This document shows positions 26,812 to 39,703 of a stretch of DNA of 64,000 bases, piece by piece. This DNA is from Neurospora tetrasperma FGSC 2508 (Eukaryota; Ascomycota; Sordariomycetes; Sordariales; Sordariaceae), in NCBI RefSeq assembly GCF_000213175.1, contig NW_009799099.1, positions 1,501,560-1,565,559 of the forward strand, given 5' to 3'. Each line of letters begins with the position of its first letter. The first letter of the stretch is position 1. Below the pieces are notes generated by a model. That model was given only the letters and a program-made list of their open reading frames with translations. It was not told the origin of the DNA and made no database searches. The translations under genes were made by a program, and so were the position numbers.

Positions 26812-27160
26812 AGTGTGAAGGGGCGTAGGTAGATTGTTGATTGTGATGACTTCCTGGCGGTGGGGAACGACTTTGGGAAATGGCGTTATCTGAGAGGACT
26901 TTTTGATGCCAAGCGTAGTAATGGAATACCCACTCTGGAAAAATCAACAAAACGAGTTCGTGCGGCTTCGTTCGTCGAAATAAAACTGGCGTCGAGATTC
27001 GGCTCGGCTTCGCCTATCGTGTGGATGATGATAATGATAATGACCCTTAATAAACCTTTCGCTCAGTCAACCATGACCCCATGAGATATTGGACAGAAAA
27101 GAAAGAGAAACAGCCAGCCGGCTACGTGGACGTAACGCAACGTCGAATCGCCGATGTCTT
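26812..27160. other. Convergent 3' region UPRT/Elf1
   Basis: About 350 bp between two stop codons on opposite strands. No gene is seen; a short ATGATAATG-type repeat lies near 27025-27045. Confidence 0.5.
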
Positions 27161-28016
27161 TTAGTCGTAGTCATCGTCATCAACCTCAACACCGGATCCG
27201 CCATAGCCTCTATCGTCATCCTCATCATCTTCGTCGATATCGGCAGCTCTCCGGCTTGACGCCGCTGGCCGCCCACCCGTCGACCGGCTGTTCGAGTAAG
27301 ATGCTGCTTTTGCGCTTGCCTCGGCTTCTTGTGCAACAGCGTCTGTTTGGTCCAAGTCAATGACAAGCTCTAACATGGCAAGGGCAAGGCCATATGCTGG
27401 CTTACCTGCAGCGTCTACCCAAGCACTATAGACATCTACCGCAGCATCGAGGTCTACATTGTAGTTGTGAAGTCAGCACTCCTCTGCTTCTCTTGTTTTT
27501 GTGTGTATATCCAAGGGTTGGCTGAGCTAGTCTTACAGTTGACAGGGCATTGGAACTTTTGGCCGCAGATTTTGCAGTCGAGGTAGCCAACGCCGGCCTT
27601 CTTGTCGAGCTTGACGATGACGGATCGTTCGTGGTTGCAGAACAGGCATGTGAAGACAGTGGGAAGGGGGTCGTTCTAGTTAAGAGCGGGGTGAACAGGT
27701 TAGCGCTTTGGTTATGTCAAGGGCAAGGTGAAGGAAGCGTATAATATGGCTGGATAGGTGGAAGGGTACAACGTAGATGGGGTTCCAGTAGTAGTGAGTG
27801 TTGTGTATGATATGGGAAGATGGTGCTTGGGGGTGCAGAATGTCTAAAAAAGCTTATCGGGCAATGACGTCTTTGGTGGTATCCAGAGGCGCGCGCAACG
27901 GACAAAAGTACGCGATCATCTCTTGGGTTTGGTGAATGGAAAAAGTAGAGGTCGAGATATGCACATACCCTCCTGGGGCCCTGCGGCTTTCTTGACGACT
28001 TTTTGCGCTTGCCCAT
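27161..28016 (-). CDS. elf1: Transcription elongation factor Elf1 (ELOF1)
   Basis: Small zinc-ribbon protein that binds RNA polymerase II, helps it pass nucleosomes and supports transcription-coupled repair. Exons read leftward are 28016-27969, 27675-27537, 27453-27406 and 27342-27161, giving 138 residues. The basic start [12 protein letters not shown] is diagnostic. The four zinc ligands are in FTCLFCNHE and [10 protein letters not shown], followed by [18 protein letters not shown]. The C-terminal 55 residues are a Ser/Ala then Asp/Glu-rich tail ([15 protein letters not shown]), as in many fungal Elf1 proteins. For the last intron I chose acceptor 27343 (63-nt intron); an earlier in-frame AG would make a 36-nt intron, too short to be likely. 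Confidence 0.94.
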
Positions 28017-30047
28017 TGTGAAGTTGCCGTGATGGTTGTTGTTGTTTAGGTGTTGTAGGTGGTGGGTTTGTTCAAGTTTGTTGAAATGGCACCGGGGCGT
28101 GTTAAGTTCGGTTGCGGTCACTAAGTACTGCAGGTGCGCGGCCGGCAGTGCTGAAGATAACCTATCGATGATTCGCGTCGCAATGGAAACCCTTGGTGCT
28201 TCTGGCGCACGCGCTGCAGATCGGATTGCTGAAAAATTGCCGGTGAATGGAAAAGGGGAAGAGCACGTTGGTCGTTGAGAGAATGGAGGCGTGTGCCACT
28301 TTACTCAGCACGTGCTTGATGGGTGACTCCTTGCAGGCAAAAGTTGGTGGTTATTGAGGTGTTGATAATTTTGCGACTACACTAGTTCTAGGTTGTTTCT
28401 GCACCTTCATGAAGCGTCGCTGACAGCAACCGCCAAAAAGTTTGGCTCCATCCCCGTCCAGTCCCTCCAGTAAGGTAAGGTCAGTGTTGCCTGCCCCACC
28501 ACGACTCTCACCGTTCTCACCAACTCCAAGGTGAGTTCCTCGGACGCCGCGCGCGTGATCGTCATAGGCTCTATGGTTTTACAAACTCAAAGACTGATGA
28601 AGTTATTCACGTAGACTGGTGCAATAGTCCGTGCACATAGTGACAGGACAGGGCTGACTTTCAGGTTTCACACTTCCACTTGCAACTCAAGGCGGGGGCC
28701 TTGGCGTGGGGCCCGCCAATTCGATCCCCACCTTGCCCCACAAAAGACCCCTCCCAGCTTTGGGAGGATCGACTACATATCGAGCGGGGACTGGTGATTG
28801 GACAAATCTGGCATTTGACATCCAAGCACCTGCCTTCCAGAGTTCGGACCTGTCGAGATACTGTAATACATAATCAAGGCGTCCTGTTCGATAAGACGAC
28901 CATCCCGCTTATCATCGTTGCTGATGCCCTGGCCTTGGCCCGAGATAGGTTCCCTTCAGTTGTGAGCAGCAGGGCAGCGTTATCGAATTCGTTAACATCG
29001 GTACCTTGCTTGATTTCTCGAGCAACTTGCAAGCGGTAGTATCCGATGGTGATGACAGCTCTCCCCGGTACCGGCACCACCCGTTTCGATGTTGGGAGTT
29101 CTTTACGTATACTGAGCGGTAACCATACATAGCTTACTACTTGCATCGCGGTGTCAACAATCACTTGAAATCCATACACCCCCATGTTGTTTCTGTTGTG
29201 ATGAACACAGGGCCTGCACTTTCCCTACACTATGCGGGACCTCTCCAGTGTCGTTCCTTTTCTGCTTACACAATGACTACCTACTAACAAGGGACCACCT
29301 ACATACGGTACATACCGCTTCCACTTGGAACTGGCGGGAACTGGGGGACAGGGCGCGCTCGTCTCCGAGATCCGCAGCCACGGCACTCGATCCGATTGCG
29401 GTACCCCGCCGCCGGCGTCCGTTGTGGGGAGCATGGTTGACCCCAAAAGTGGCAGCATGCTACTCCAGCCTACAGGGGTCGAGGAGCGCTACGGGCATGC
29501 CACACACACCCTGTTATCGATCAGCTGGCTATCTTGCTTGGTAACGTTGGTCAGTAACACGCTCCGCGTCCGGTGATTGCCCGAGACGCAACTTGTACCG
29601 ACTCTTGTTACGTGTTGCAAACCATCGAGTGGTCGATGGCCAAAGACATCCTCTTATCACGAGGGGGCCTTCGGTGGCTTCGGGCAAGTTAGGTACGGTA
29701 TGCCCCTGGTGACGGCGAGTGCATGTACACTACGAGCTGGAAGAGGAGAGGTTGGATGGCCAAGTGGAAGCATAGTCCAATGTCCACTTCCTCCGGGGAC
29801 GTCGATAACTACCATGTTATAACTGGCCCTCGTGTCGCCCGACTGACTGACTGTCTCTCTCAAGGTTGCTCCAGATTCCCATTGTCTTCAGTATCTTCGT
29901 CTGTTTGTTCCTGACGTTGCCTCCATCCCGTCCCTTTGTCTCCCGTCTCCTAGACCACTACTAGAATCTATCTCTTTAATCATCATCTTTGCCTAGATAC
30001 TACTGCCCTTCCTCCCCCATTTGCCCAAACAGTCAGACCTGGTTACA
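28017..30047. other. Divergent region between Elf1 and URC1-like gene
   Basis: About 2 kb. Only short unbiased open frames occur. The last 150 bp (29900-30047) are pyrimidine-rich and look like the promoter/leader of the URC1-like gene. No RNA gene or mobile element is recognised. Confidence 0.55.
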
Positions 30048-32360
30048 ATGGCTACAGGTCTGGAAGGTGTGCAGGATGCCTTGCTGGCCATCGCCCAAGG
30101 CCAAACGAAGCTCATCTCGGCGGTTGAATCCATCTCTCAACGTGTGAGCAGCTTGGAGAAGACTCGCGAAACCTCGTCGAAACCCAACGGCGAAGCTCCA
30201 AACCCAGTCACCACCCCGCTCGTTTCCGGCTATGTCCAGACGCCACCGCTCTTGCAGGCGGATGCCGGCACCATGTCACCATCATCTCCGCCCGCCGATG
30301 TCGCAAAGTCCAACTTCTCGAACCGCGTCGTGCTCACGACCTATCCCAAGCAGATCGGCATCAACCCTCTACCGATGGAATGGGGTGCGGCCGATCCCGT
30401 GAAGCGTGGCCCGGTAGCTGTCATCCGATCTGGCTCGACCATCCGCAGACGTAACGCCATTGGTGCCCACGGTGGTTCATACTCGGTTTACTATGCACTG
30501 GCTCTGGCGAGTAAGGAGCTGGATCCAGACCACAAGCCTGACTTCACCAACACCGAGCCCGCCGTCAACATTGGCCCCTTCCCTCAATGGGGAGACCCCA
30601 AGAAGATTGTAGCCATGGATCCTTGGGGCCATCAGGTTCCTTGGATCTTCAAAGATCTCATGGATAAGGAGGGTGGTACGTACTTTCACACGTTGTTGCC
30701 TATAATCCCTATTTGCATACGATGGAAACTGACACTGGCTATCGACAGTTGATCTCCGGCCGACGATTGCGATCACGAAAGCCCATATGAAGCTGCCTGA
30801 GCTTGAAGAGAGTGTTAAGAGCGGCAGGTTGGTTCCAGATGGCAAGATCTGCTTGAACAGCAACGGTGAACTTGCGGTAACCAAGTTCGCCGTAGAGCCT
30901 GTTTGGTACCTCCCCGGAGTTGCCGAACGGTTCGGTATTGATGAGGGCACATTGCGCAGATCCCTCTTCGAGCATACGGGTGGCATGTATCCCGAGGTAA
31001 TTGGCGCCGCTGGATTATAGCACTTTCACGGACAGACGATGCTGACACAATAGCCAGTTAATTACGCGCTCCGATATCAAGGTCTTCCTACCCCCTATCG
31101 GTAAGAATCATCAGCTGTGTATCCCGTCACGGTGTGGTGTTTCAGATTCCTAACCGTCTCTTTCTAGGTGGTTTGACCGTGTACTGCTTCGGCGATCCCG
31201 CGAAGATGTCAGACCCTTCGAAGAAACTTGCGTTGAGGATACACGACGAGGTAGGCTCTCGTTCTCATGGGATGTCTTGTCTCTTGAACACATCTTTCAC
31301 TGCTGACACAGCCACCTTCTATGTAGTGTAACGGTAGTGATGTTTTCTGTTCCGATATCTGCACTTGCAGACCTTACCTCATCTTCGGTATTGAGGAGGC
31401 CGTCAAGGAGGCTCAGAATGGCGGTAGCGGCGTGGTAATCTATTTCCGTAAGGAAGGTCGTGCCCTGGGCGAAGTCACAAAGGTATGTGTTCCAAAACTC
31501 TGCTCATGAAGACTAAATGCTAATCCAGCGTCACAGTATCGTATGTTGAGTTCCTAGTTGATGCTTACCTCGTCCCATACGGTGGATTCTCGTTTCCTGG
31601 GTGAGAGACTAATCGGGAACCTTTTACAGTTGTGTACAACGCGAGAAAGCGCGGGGCAGATCTTGCATCGGACTATTTCAAGCGCACCGAAAACATTGCC
31701 GGTGTAAAGGATATGCGATTCCAAGCCCTGATGCCCGATATTCTTCATTGGCTGGGTATTACCAAGATTGACCGAATGCTTAGCATGAGCAAGTGAGTAA
31801 CACCACGCCCCTCTCCCCCCCCCTACTGCGCGCGCTCTCCTTGCCTTATGGCAGGTATCACCGATCCTCGATCTAATGCATGGTCGCTTTATAGCATGAA
31901 ACATGACGCCATCGTCGGCCAAGGGTGAGTTAGCATTTCCCGTTTCACTATGTGGTGTGCCGTTGTGCTCGGGTCTTGCTGCATAACCTGCACGTGTGGT
32001 GAGCCGGCGATCTTTTGCTTGATGGATGCTAACCTTCCGCACAGTATCCCTATTCTAGAGCGTGTTGAGCTCCCCGAAAGCTGGATTCCAGCCGATTCGA
32101 GAGTAGAGATCGATGCCAAGATCAATGCCGGTATGTTTGTCATACTTACTCTTCCAATGTTTCTGTGGAGAAAGGCAGATTAACCGACGAGGATTCGTTT
32201 TTATATAGGATACTTCACGACAGGTCACAGAATGACGGAAGAAGAACTCAAAGCGGTGCAAGGTCGGATATGGGAAGAGTAAGTTATCCCTCTTCAAAAA
32301 GTCACTCATTAACGAATCGAAGAAACTCGAGGCTAACGTAACCACAGTATCGACCACTAG
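30048..32360 (+). CDS. urc1: GTP cyclohydrolase II-like protein, probable Urc1 (uracil catabolism)
   Basis: Homologue of GTP cyclohydrolase II. The long N-terminal extension and the FRKEGRALGEVTKYLVYN signature fit the Urc1 branch, which in Lachancea kluyveri is required to degrade uracil, rather than riboflavin-making Rib1. Eleven exons: 30048-30675, 30749-30996, 31058-31100, 31168-31250, 31327-31482, 31537-31540, 31630-31792, 31895-31924, 32045-32130, 32209-32278 and 32348-32360, giving 507 residues. A short coiled coil starts the protein. The zinc-type cysteines C335, C346 and C348 keep the GCH-II spacing C-x10-C-x-C (CNGSDVFCSDICTC). Exon 6 is a 4-nt microexon (Tyr plus the first base of Leu) needed to keep YLVYNARKRG in frame. 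Family assignment is strong; Urc1 rather than Rib1 is my inference. Confidence 0.87.
31537..31540 (+). other. 4-nt microexon of the URC1-like gene
   Basis: TATC lies between acceptor TCACAG and donor GTATGT. Upstream exon 5 ends in phase 0 (...EVTK), and downstream exon 7 starts with two bases of a codon (TT, then GTG TAC AAC). Only inclusion of these four bases yields K-Y-L-V-Y-N and restores the frame. Confidence 0.8.
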
Positions 32361-33302
32361 AAGTAGCAACCCCACGGAGGATACGACGCACAAAGGAGTT
32401 TGGTCATGAATTGTAGAGAGATTATTCGGGCAGCAGCTGCATCTTGGGAGAACCCATCGCAGCCCCGTCATTGCCTCTTCGATAACCATATATAACTCAT
32501 CCCACTTTCTCGGTAGGAATGGTTGTTCATTTCGATCCTGCATTTACCACACCATATCCGCCACACCCACAATCTGTCAGGTCTGAACGTGAAGCGGGCG
32601 GGTGAAATATGGAGTGAAAAGAGAGCAACAGAGATCACGCAAACAGCTCTTCGGCCGGTATGTAGTTTTAGCCATGCATATGCAGTACAATGACCATATA
32701 ATGAGCATATACTCACTAGTACTTACCATTCTAGCCTGATATTCACATCAACTCGCGCATCAAGTGACGAGTCTTGAGTTACCGGGCTGTATGGTTCTCG
32801 AAGATGCTGAATGGATTACTTGTCTTCATGACTTAACAACGATCTTTGTTACCCGAAGGACGAAGCAGCAATCCTGTGGATGGGATTGGAAGGTAAGGTA
32901 ACCAAGGTCGGCCGGCCTATAATGGAAGATGCCAGTCAATGGCCAGGGACGGAGGATACAAAGAGCTTGTATATCCCGAATACTTTGCTTTGGGCGGGCG
33001 ATTGTCGCTGTGAGCAATAAAGCCTAGCCATCTATTGTAGCAATTGTTCGTCCTACGATACCTCTACAAGCAGGTAACTCTATCGTTAAAGACAGACTGA
33101 GTGGTAATCGCCTGAACAGCGTAGAATTACTTGTCTAAGTACTTAAATAGCCATCTAGTCTGGTAAGTGTGCCTGTGCGCTTGGGCTGTCTTTTGTCCTG
33201 GCTTGCAGCGGTGTGTCTTCTTCCCACGCTTCTCTCTTTCTGACTTGAATTGTTCCTGCTTCCCAATGCCTCCAATGCTGCGTATTTCACCCGAGAAGAA
33301 GG

Positions 33303-33331
<29 letters not shown>
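33303..33331. repeat. A29 homopolymer
   Basis: Uninterrupted A run in the intergenic region, preceded by a purine-rich stretch. The position and strand do not tie it to a recognised gene; a retroposed poly-A tail was considered, but no body sequence or target duplication is evident. Confidence 0.9.
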
Positions 33332-33333
<2 letters not shown>

Positions 33334-36300
33334 ACACCGATGAGAGTTGAGGTGGTTCCTGGAAGTCAGGCGCATCCCTCGTGGGAGAGAACATGCGAAT
33401 GATAGGCTGAACACTGCATGTAACCTGCCAGATATTGGGGGTTACAGGCTACACGGGGTAGAATGGGGACGGTTCAAAGAGGGAAGGAGGTGGTTGGATT
33501 TGTGGGAAGAGGGAACCGTGGGATTTTGGTAGGGAGTCAGGGGAATCGGTCTATTTGTATTGATATCTTTTGCCCATCTCTTTGGCCTTCGTACACTACA
33601 AACACATCTCCTTTGATGGACGCAAGATGACATATATGTGGAAGTTGGTTTCTCTCTGACGATACTTTACTATGCTGTTTTGTAAGTCTTGACCCATTAT
33701 TCTAGGTCGTCTTCGAAGGTTGAGGGTTGGTTAGGCAAGGTCTAAGGTACCTCAAACTCGTCACTATGGTGTAGGTTGGATTATCTTGAGGCCTTGTATG
33801 CGGTCCTGACAACCAGGGATTGAATGTAAGCAAGACAGCGACGGGAGGATTCTACCGGCATGGTGATCGACAGTTGAAAGACAGAACAGATACAGTACTG
33901 CCAGAATTGCACAATCCTGCGTCTGGTACCATGGTATCCTCCCCATCTGCGGTAAGACTGATCATAAATCCTGTCAGATCTCATCTCTATGTCATCTTTT
34001 TTTTTCTTCCTTCACCCCCATCCCCCACCAAATCCCTCCCCTTCCTTCTTCCTTTTCGGGCGCCCCCCTCCCTCCCTCTGGGGGCCCTCCTCTGTCTCCC
34101 GTTTATACACTACCGTTCGGGTCAGACGGGACGTTGTTCACAGAAAGAAAAATAAATCCACACGATAAGATTCATCCAAACATGCTTGGTTGGAACGTGG
34201 TTCTTTTTTGGCTTTATCCTGTCTGTCCCGTAATCAACGGGGGTACTTCCAAGGTCAAAGCATTTAGCCCCATTGCCGATCCCTTCTAGAACCGTAAAAC
34301 AACGGTTTTCCCGTTTACATACTTCAGACACTGTACGCCTTATATTAGCATCGCTTGGTCCAGCTTCGCTTTCCTGCGAAACCATCAAAAGGGTCGAAAC
34401 AAATTATGATGTCAATTTGGCGGTGTTAAATAATATTCAATTATAGACCGGGGCCAAGCATGCCAGCGCAGGGCAGGCAAACAACAACAACACCACATTT
34501 CGGCTTTCATGTTAGTTTTCCTTCTTCTTCTACCTGTTGATTCTATCTAGCCAATCGGTCATTATATCACATATTTTGTTGTTGGATGGTATCCGCTCTG
34601 TTCAGGTGTAGTTGCTAGTTTGAGCTGTAGACAGGGATAACAAACAAGGACAACGCAACGAGTACGTGTAGTCCAAAATGGAGACAGCGGGACGTTGACG
34701 ACGTTGCCAACTTTTGTTGACAGCTCCGAGATGATCAACACTTTCTCCACGTGTAATGGTGGACGGAAAAGGAAGGACGTGGGAAAATATCTAAATTGAT
34801 GAATTTTTGTATACTGCGTACTAGAACTAGTTCGCAGGATCCCTTCTCCCCTTCTCATGTACCTGTCACTCTCTGCTGGCATTTTGTAAAAGGTTAGCGT
34901 GGTGAGCTGCAAAGTGGCGATAACTGTGTGTTTCTCCATACAAAAGATGGCTGCTTTGCTCACCTCTAATTCCCTGAACATCGTGAGGCGGCGGCACCGC
35001 GCTTACCAGTACAAGTAGTACGCCGGCTGAGGCGTGCGTACAACGCAAAAAGACCCAAGAAACCCAATCAGATGATCGACTCGCCCAAAGGAGGATGAGT
35101 GGTGGTGTTCCTGAGCCGAAGCGAAGCAAGTGGTGTAATAAAGGCAGAGCGGACATACTGTGTAGAAGAGTGCCTGATGATCAGTTCCAAACATTCCATC
35201 CAACTACACCCGGAGACATCTGGTTTTCTCTTCTTCGAGGAAGAAAAGAAAAAGAAGGATCGAGATGGTACACCTGTGTATGCATCCCACACACAGTCAC
35301 AGGACTTGATTCTTGCCACGGCCGGCTGTTGTACGTCTGGTAGGTACCTAGGTATGTAGTCGGGTCGACAAGTTCGGGTCCGGTGAGGCGTCTTCGTCTC
35401 TCTCCATGAGTGCGATGTTGAATGCAGTAGGATGCTGGTTTGGGGAAGCAAAGACTTGGCAGGTACGTGCCGTAATGATGGACGCCCAGGCCGTGCCGCG
35501 GGGGATCGAGTGATGGAGCCACCACTGTCATCATTTCCTTTCGGGGTAAATCCTTTCTCTCCTCATGTTTTCTGTTTGGGATTATCAGGAGATCTTGTCT
35601 TAGACTGAGAATGCCCTGGGTTTACCCCTGGCCCCTGGGCCTAATGTAGGTACCATGGTGCTCTTGCGGTTGTAGCTCGGGTAGTGTAGGTGGATATAGT
35701 ACTATGTATATGGACTGGCGGACAAGGAGGGAGGATGTCTGTCCTCAATCTCTTTTGTCTTTTTCTCTCTCTCTGACGTATTGAGAACTGCTTGTCAGAA
35801 GAGCGTGGTAGTTGACTTAGATCGCTCGGCGCGCAGTATGTCTTGAATGACGAAGGTTTGTTACAAATGAAAAGTTGGTAAGCATATGCTCGTATCGACG
35901 TAGGATACACTAGGATTCACCAGAGGAGAAATGATGGTGCCGTCGCCTCTTCCCTTCGCCGTCACCTTTGCTCCCGCCATCTGGTTGATAGTCGGAAGAA
36001 AAAGAAGAAGACTTCTAAATGGAAAAATGTGTCATTACGGATTTCTGGCCAATGGAAAATCGAAGGGCTTCGGAGTGAAGAGCGCAAGGTGTGTTACAGG
36101 TGAGCAAGAGAGGTCAACTAGGTAAATGGAACTACGAATCGGGGAAGAGAAGGTAGAAACCGCACGCCAATCAGAATCGAGAAGCTAAGGAAAAAAAAAT
36201 CACGTAGAAACAGGATTTGGTGATGACGATGAAAACAATTTTCTCGGTTTGTGATGCTTTGGAAGGGGGGGAGGGAAGGTGTGAAGAAGAAAGTTCAAAG

Positions 36301-39300
36301 ACTGTGTAATAGCAGCACAGTGACTGCGTACTAAATGCTTCGATGACTGCCGAAAGGGTAGGGTCAGTTAGTATTAGAGTCAGGTGTTGTGAGTAGTCCC
36401 GGCGGTGCAGGTGGCCAGTGAGAGGCTCTCGTGTGAAATAGATCTATCCTTTATCAACAAGTGTCTATTCGGACATTGTTTATTGCGAATGTTCGGGTGC
36501 GCATTTGGGTGATGGCAGTTCGTGATGATTCCGTGCGCGGATACGCCAGGGTACTGTGTAAGCTTGAGGTCTTGCTGTGGCTCGTCCTGGCTGAGTGTCT
36601 GGCAGCGAGTTTGTATGGCCCCACACAGTCGGTGTATCCAAGTGGCTTGAACGAGCCTGAACTGACGAACACGGCAGAGACGGCGACTCGGGAATGTCAT
36701 CCTATCTTGTAGATCTTCGGTATTCTTGTGCTTCGCTCGTGTTTCTATCCATTCTGTGATCATCCGCGCCATGGTTCATGACAGCAGGGCGCAATGTAAC
36801 GGAATACAAAAATGGAGCACGGGGAAGCTAAAGCAAGCTCGCAAGCTTGTCTGCCTCCAGCCGGCGACGGCGATCCTAAAGATCGAAGCTAAATAAGAAC
36901 TTTGGGTGGAACCAAAAGAAGTTGTGCAGTAGCAAGAATAGCTACACCACTAGCATAGGAAACACAGTGGTTCCAAAGAGGAGAAGAAGAAGAAGAAGTG
37001 AACGTTGTTGACTGCAATGGATCCCACAACATCGGATAACTTTTCGACATCGGTCAGTTCGAAACATGACAAGGCCTCGGGGGCTTACTTGCAGCGACTG
37101 CCTACAGTAGGAACCGACGGAGCGAAAAGCGACAAAGCTTTGTAACCCAGTCAACGGTTGTTCAAAGTGAGTGGAATGAGATATGGCTGCCCAGTGAGCC
37201 TATTTGATGCCCTACCAGCCGGCAGTGTTGAGAAAATACGCAGTCGTTCTCACTGGTCCAATTGTAGTTATATGGTGGAGTTTCTATGGACTGCCCCTCT
37301 CCCTTTTTTTTGGAAGATCGCGATGTGCCGGACTCTTCTCAACCGTCCGCACTGCGTGGACTTGGCAGTTGCATGGAACTGGAGACAGAATCCGGGGTCT
37401 GACTAGACCAGCTGCTTCATGTGTTCTGTCTAAGGTACCTACCCCGCTACGTACCACAGCATAGTATAGCCAGCAGGTACCAACATAGGAAGCTGAATGT
37501 TTGGCGGGCGGACTGCTGCGCGCAAGGCATGTCCTCTCGCACGTGTGGAAGGCATGAGAAGATGCAGCTAGCATCTACCTATACTCCTTGCACGGCATCG
37601 CACAAAATCAAGAACATTGCTACATATGTGGTTATAAAAGGACTCCGCAAGTGAGGATGCCTCAATAGGGAACGGATAGTGGTACGTGCCACTTTCATAC
37701 TGTCTAGCTCAAGGTTTAGGTTGGTATAGGGGCCTTAGCCCCGCCGAGAAGTGAGTGGCCCTCTGGATCCGTCCTCATCCTTCACCGGAAGCATCAAGTG
37801 TTACTCGATATATCAACTCAAGGTGCTGTGTATCCCAAGATTTATGTCTATCGGGTTTCCCGCCATGAAATGTGTGGTGGAATAGGATAGTGAAAAATTG
37901 TAATGTGGCTACCGGTCAGGAGGGTTGCATATGGAACATGGGGAAGACAGGACTGTGGGCCGATAGAGAGAGTGCGGGTGGGTGATATCGATCACAGAAA
38001 AGGCACATTAAAGTGACCATAACCCGCAACCGACAACACCCAACTCCCACTCTTCATCGGTCGATGGTAAGCTATCTGGAACCCAGAGAAGGGGATTCGC
38101 GCGCTGCTTGGCTTGGAATACATAGTACAATGCCATTGCCGTTGTTGCCAGAGGGAGGAGGGAGGGTAATACATAACGTAATCTTCCAACTTTCTCTGTA
38201 ATTGCACTGGCTTGCCGTTCTTTTTTTCTTTTGTTTTTCGTTCCCCTCTTTTTAGACGATTTGCTACCTGCGGTCGATTTTCCCCTCTCAGTTAGCACCG
38301 TAGTATTGTTCAGATTGATCAATTCCCCGAGCCATGTTCACTCAAGTCAGATATATGTACGAGTGACGAATTCCATCGAATATGAGAGTAAGAAAAAAAC
38401 AAGCAGGTTCTGGACAAGCTAGAGAAGGCCGTATCGGTGTTAGGCGAAGAGGGCCTGGACGCCTCGATTGAGTAACAGAACAGAACAGGACTGGAGCGAG
38501 ACCACCGGCGTTTCCTGAATTGGGTAGTCTAGGCCTTCTCTTTGGGTCCCCGGTGCTCCCCAGCGTTTCCCCAGTGTGCGGCCAATGTCCAGTGAAGTTG
38601 TGAGCTCGAAAAGAGTCAAGTGAGAAGATGCAACCACCTTGCATGTTGCAGACTGGGAGTCTGTAAAGTGTCAAATCTTGAGTGGCTGTCGGCGTTGAGT
38701 GTACCCCACCTGATGTTTCGTTTTGGCGGTGTTTGGGTCACCAGAGGAGCCAGAGGTACCCTACTGCGACGGCGGTCCAAAAAGGACCAGCGAGTAGGGT
38801 GTAGTCTGAGGGCATTGCGAAAACTGTCGCTGAAGTGCCGTGGAGAGCGTTGGACTTGGCATTTTCGAGACTCCGCTGTCGCCAGTTAAGGCTCTATGAA
38901 TGGTCCGGCGGGCACCGGTCAGCACGTCGACGGAAACCGCAACACCTTGGTGTTCCATTCAATGCCCAAGTTTCTCGAATCTCGGGGGTTGCCATCAATG
39001 ATCATAGCAGCTTGGGGGGCCGGGGACCAGGGAGGGGAGAGATGGGAGGCAGGGGCATTGGCAAGATGGGGACGATGGGGACGGGGGGGCAGGACCAACA
39101 CCTGCGGCAGCTACGTACTTGGTACCATGATCCATGGGTCCTCTCCATTCAGGTGCTGTGCCATCCCATGGTCTGCAGACGTGTACGGCGGTCGAGTCCA
39201 GAGAAGCACCTCGCCAACTCGTCTTAGGTATTATCCAAACAAATTGTTTGGTCGTTTCATGCACGTTGACATGCCTCATGTAACAGGAGATACTTCCGAA

Positions 39301-39696
39301 TCGCCCGCTGGTCCGGCCTGGTTGCTTGTTGGTAGACCTGGCCAACTTGCACAACCGGCCTGAACTAGGGAGGAATACAAGCACAGTCACACAACGCTGA
39401 CTGGGTTTATTTGGGTGTGTCAAAGGGCTGCAGTGGTTAGGGTGGTCTTCCACTCTCGGCCCCGGAGGCAACAACGGGTAACGGGCGGGTATGCTTAGCC
39501 TCCCCTCTCCCCCTGGCCGACTCAACCATCGACTGACAAGTGGCAACCGAAAGTACCACTGAATGACACTGTAAAACACCTCCCCGGAGCTAAGCGGAAT
39601 CGCACATTTCAGCCCAAAAAGGCTGCTTTTCTTCTTATACTCGGGTCCGTCTCGACTTCAAGCCCGCCCAACCTGCTCTCTTTCTTCTTCGTCTCC

Positions 39697-39703
39697 TTAT
39701 AAA
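39697..39703 (+). promoter_or_regulatory. Candidate TATA element of the 39852 gene
   Basis: TTATAAA preceded by a CT-rich tract and followed by an A/C-rich leader of about 145 bp with no ATG before 39852 except those implied by short out-of-frame reads. This is the usual architecture of a strongly expressed fungal gene. Assigned by position and sequence only. Confidence 0.4.

Noticed and set aside
33303-33331. A29 as the tail of a retroposed element
   Set aside because: No element body, coding remnant or target-site duplication could be seen next to it.
38995-39579. 194-codon minus-strand open frame
   Set aside because: Biased toward Pro/Ser/Arg with no domain or splice support; overlaps G-rich low-complexity plus-strand DNA.
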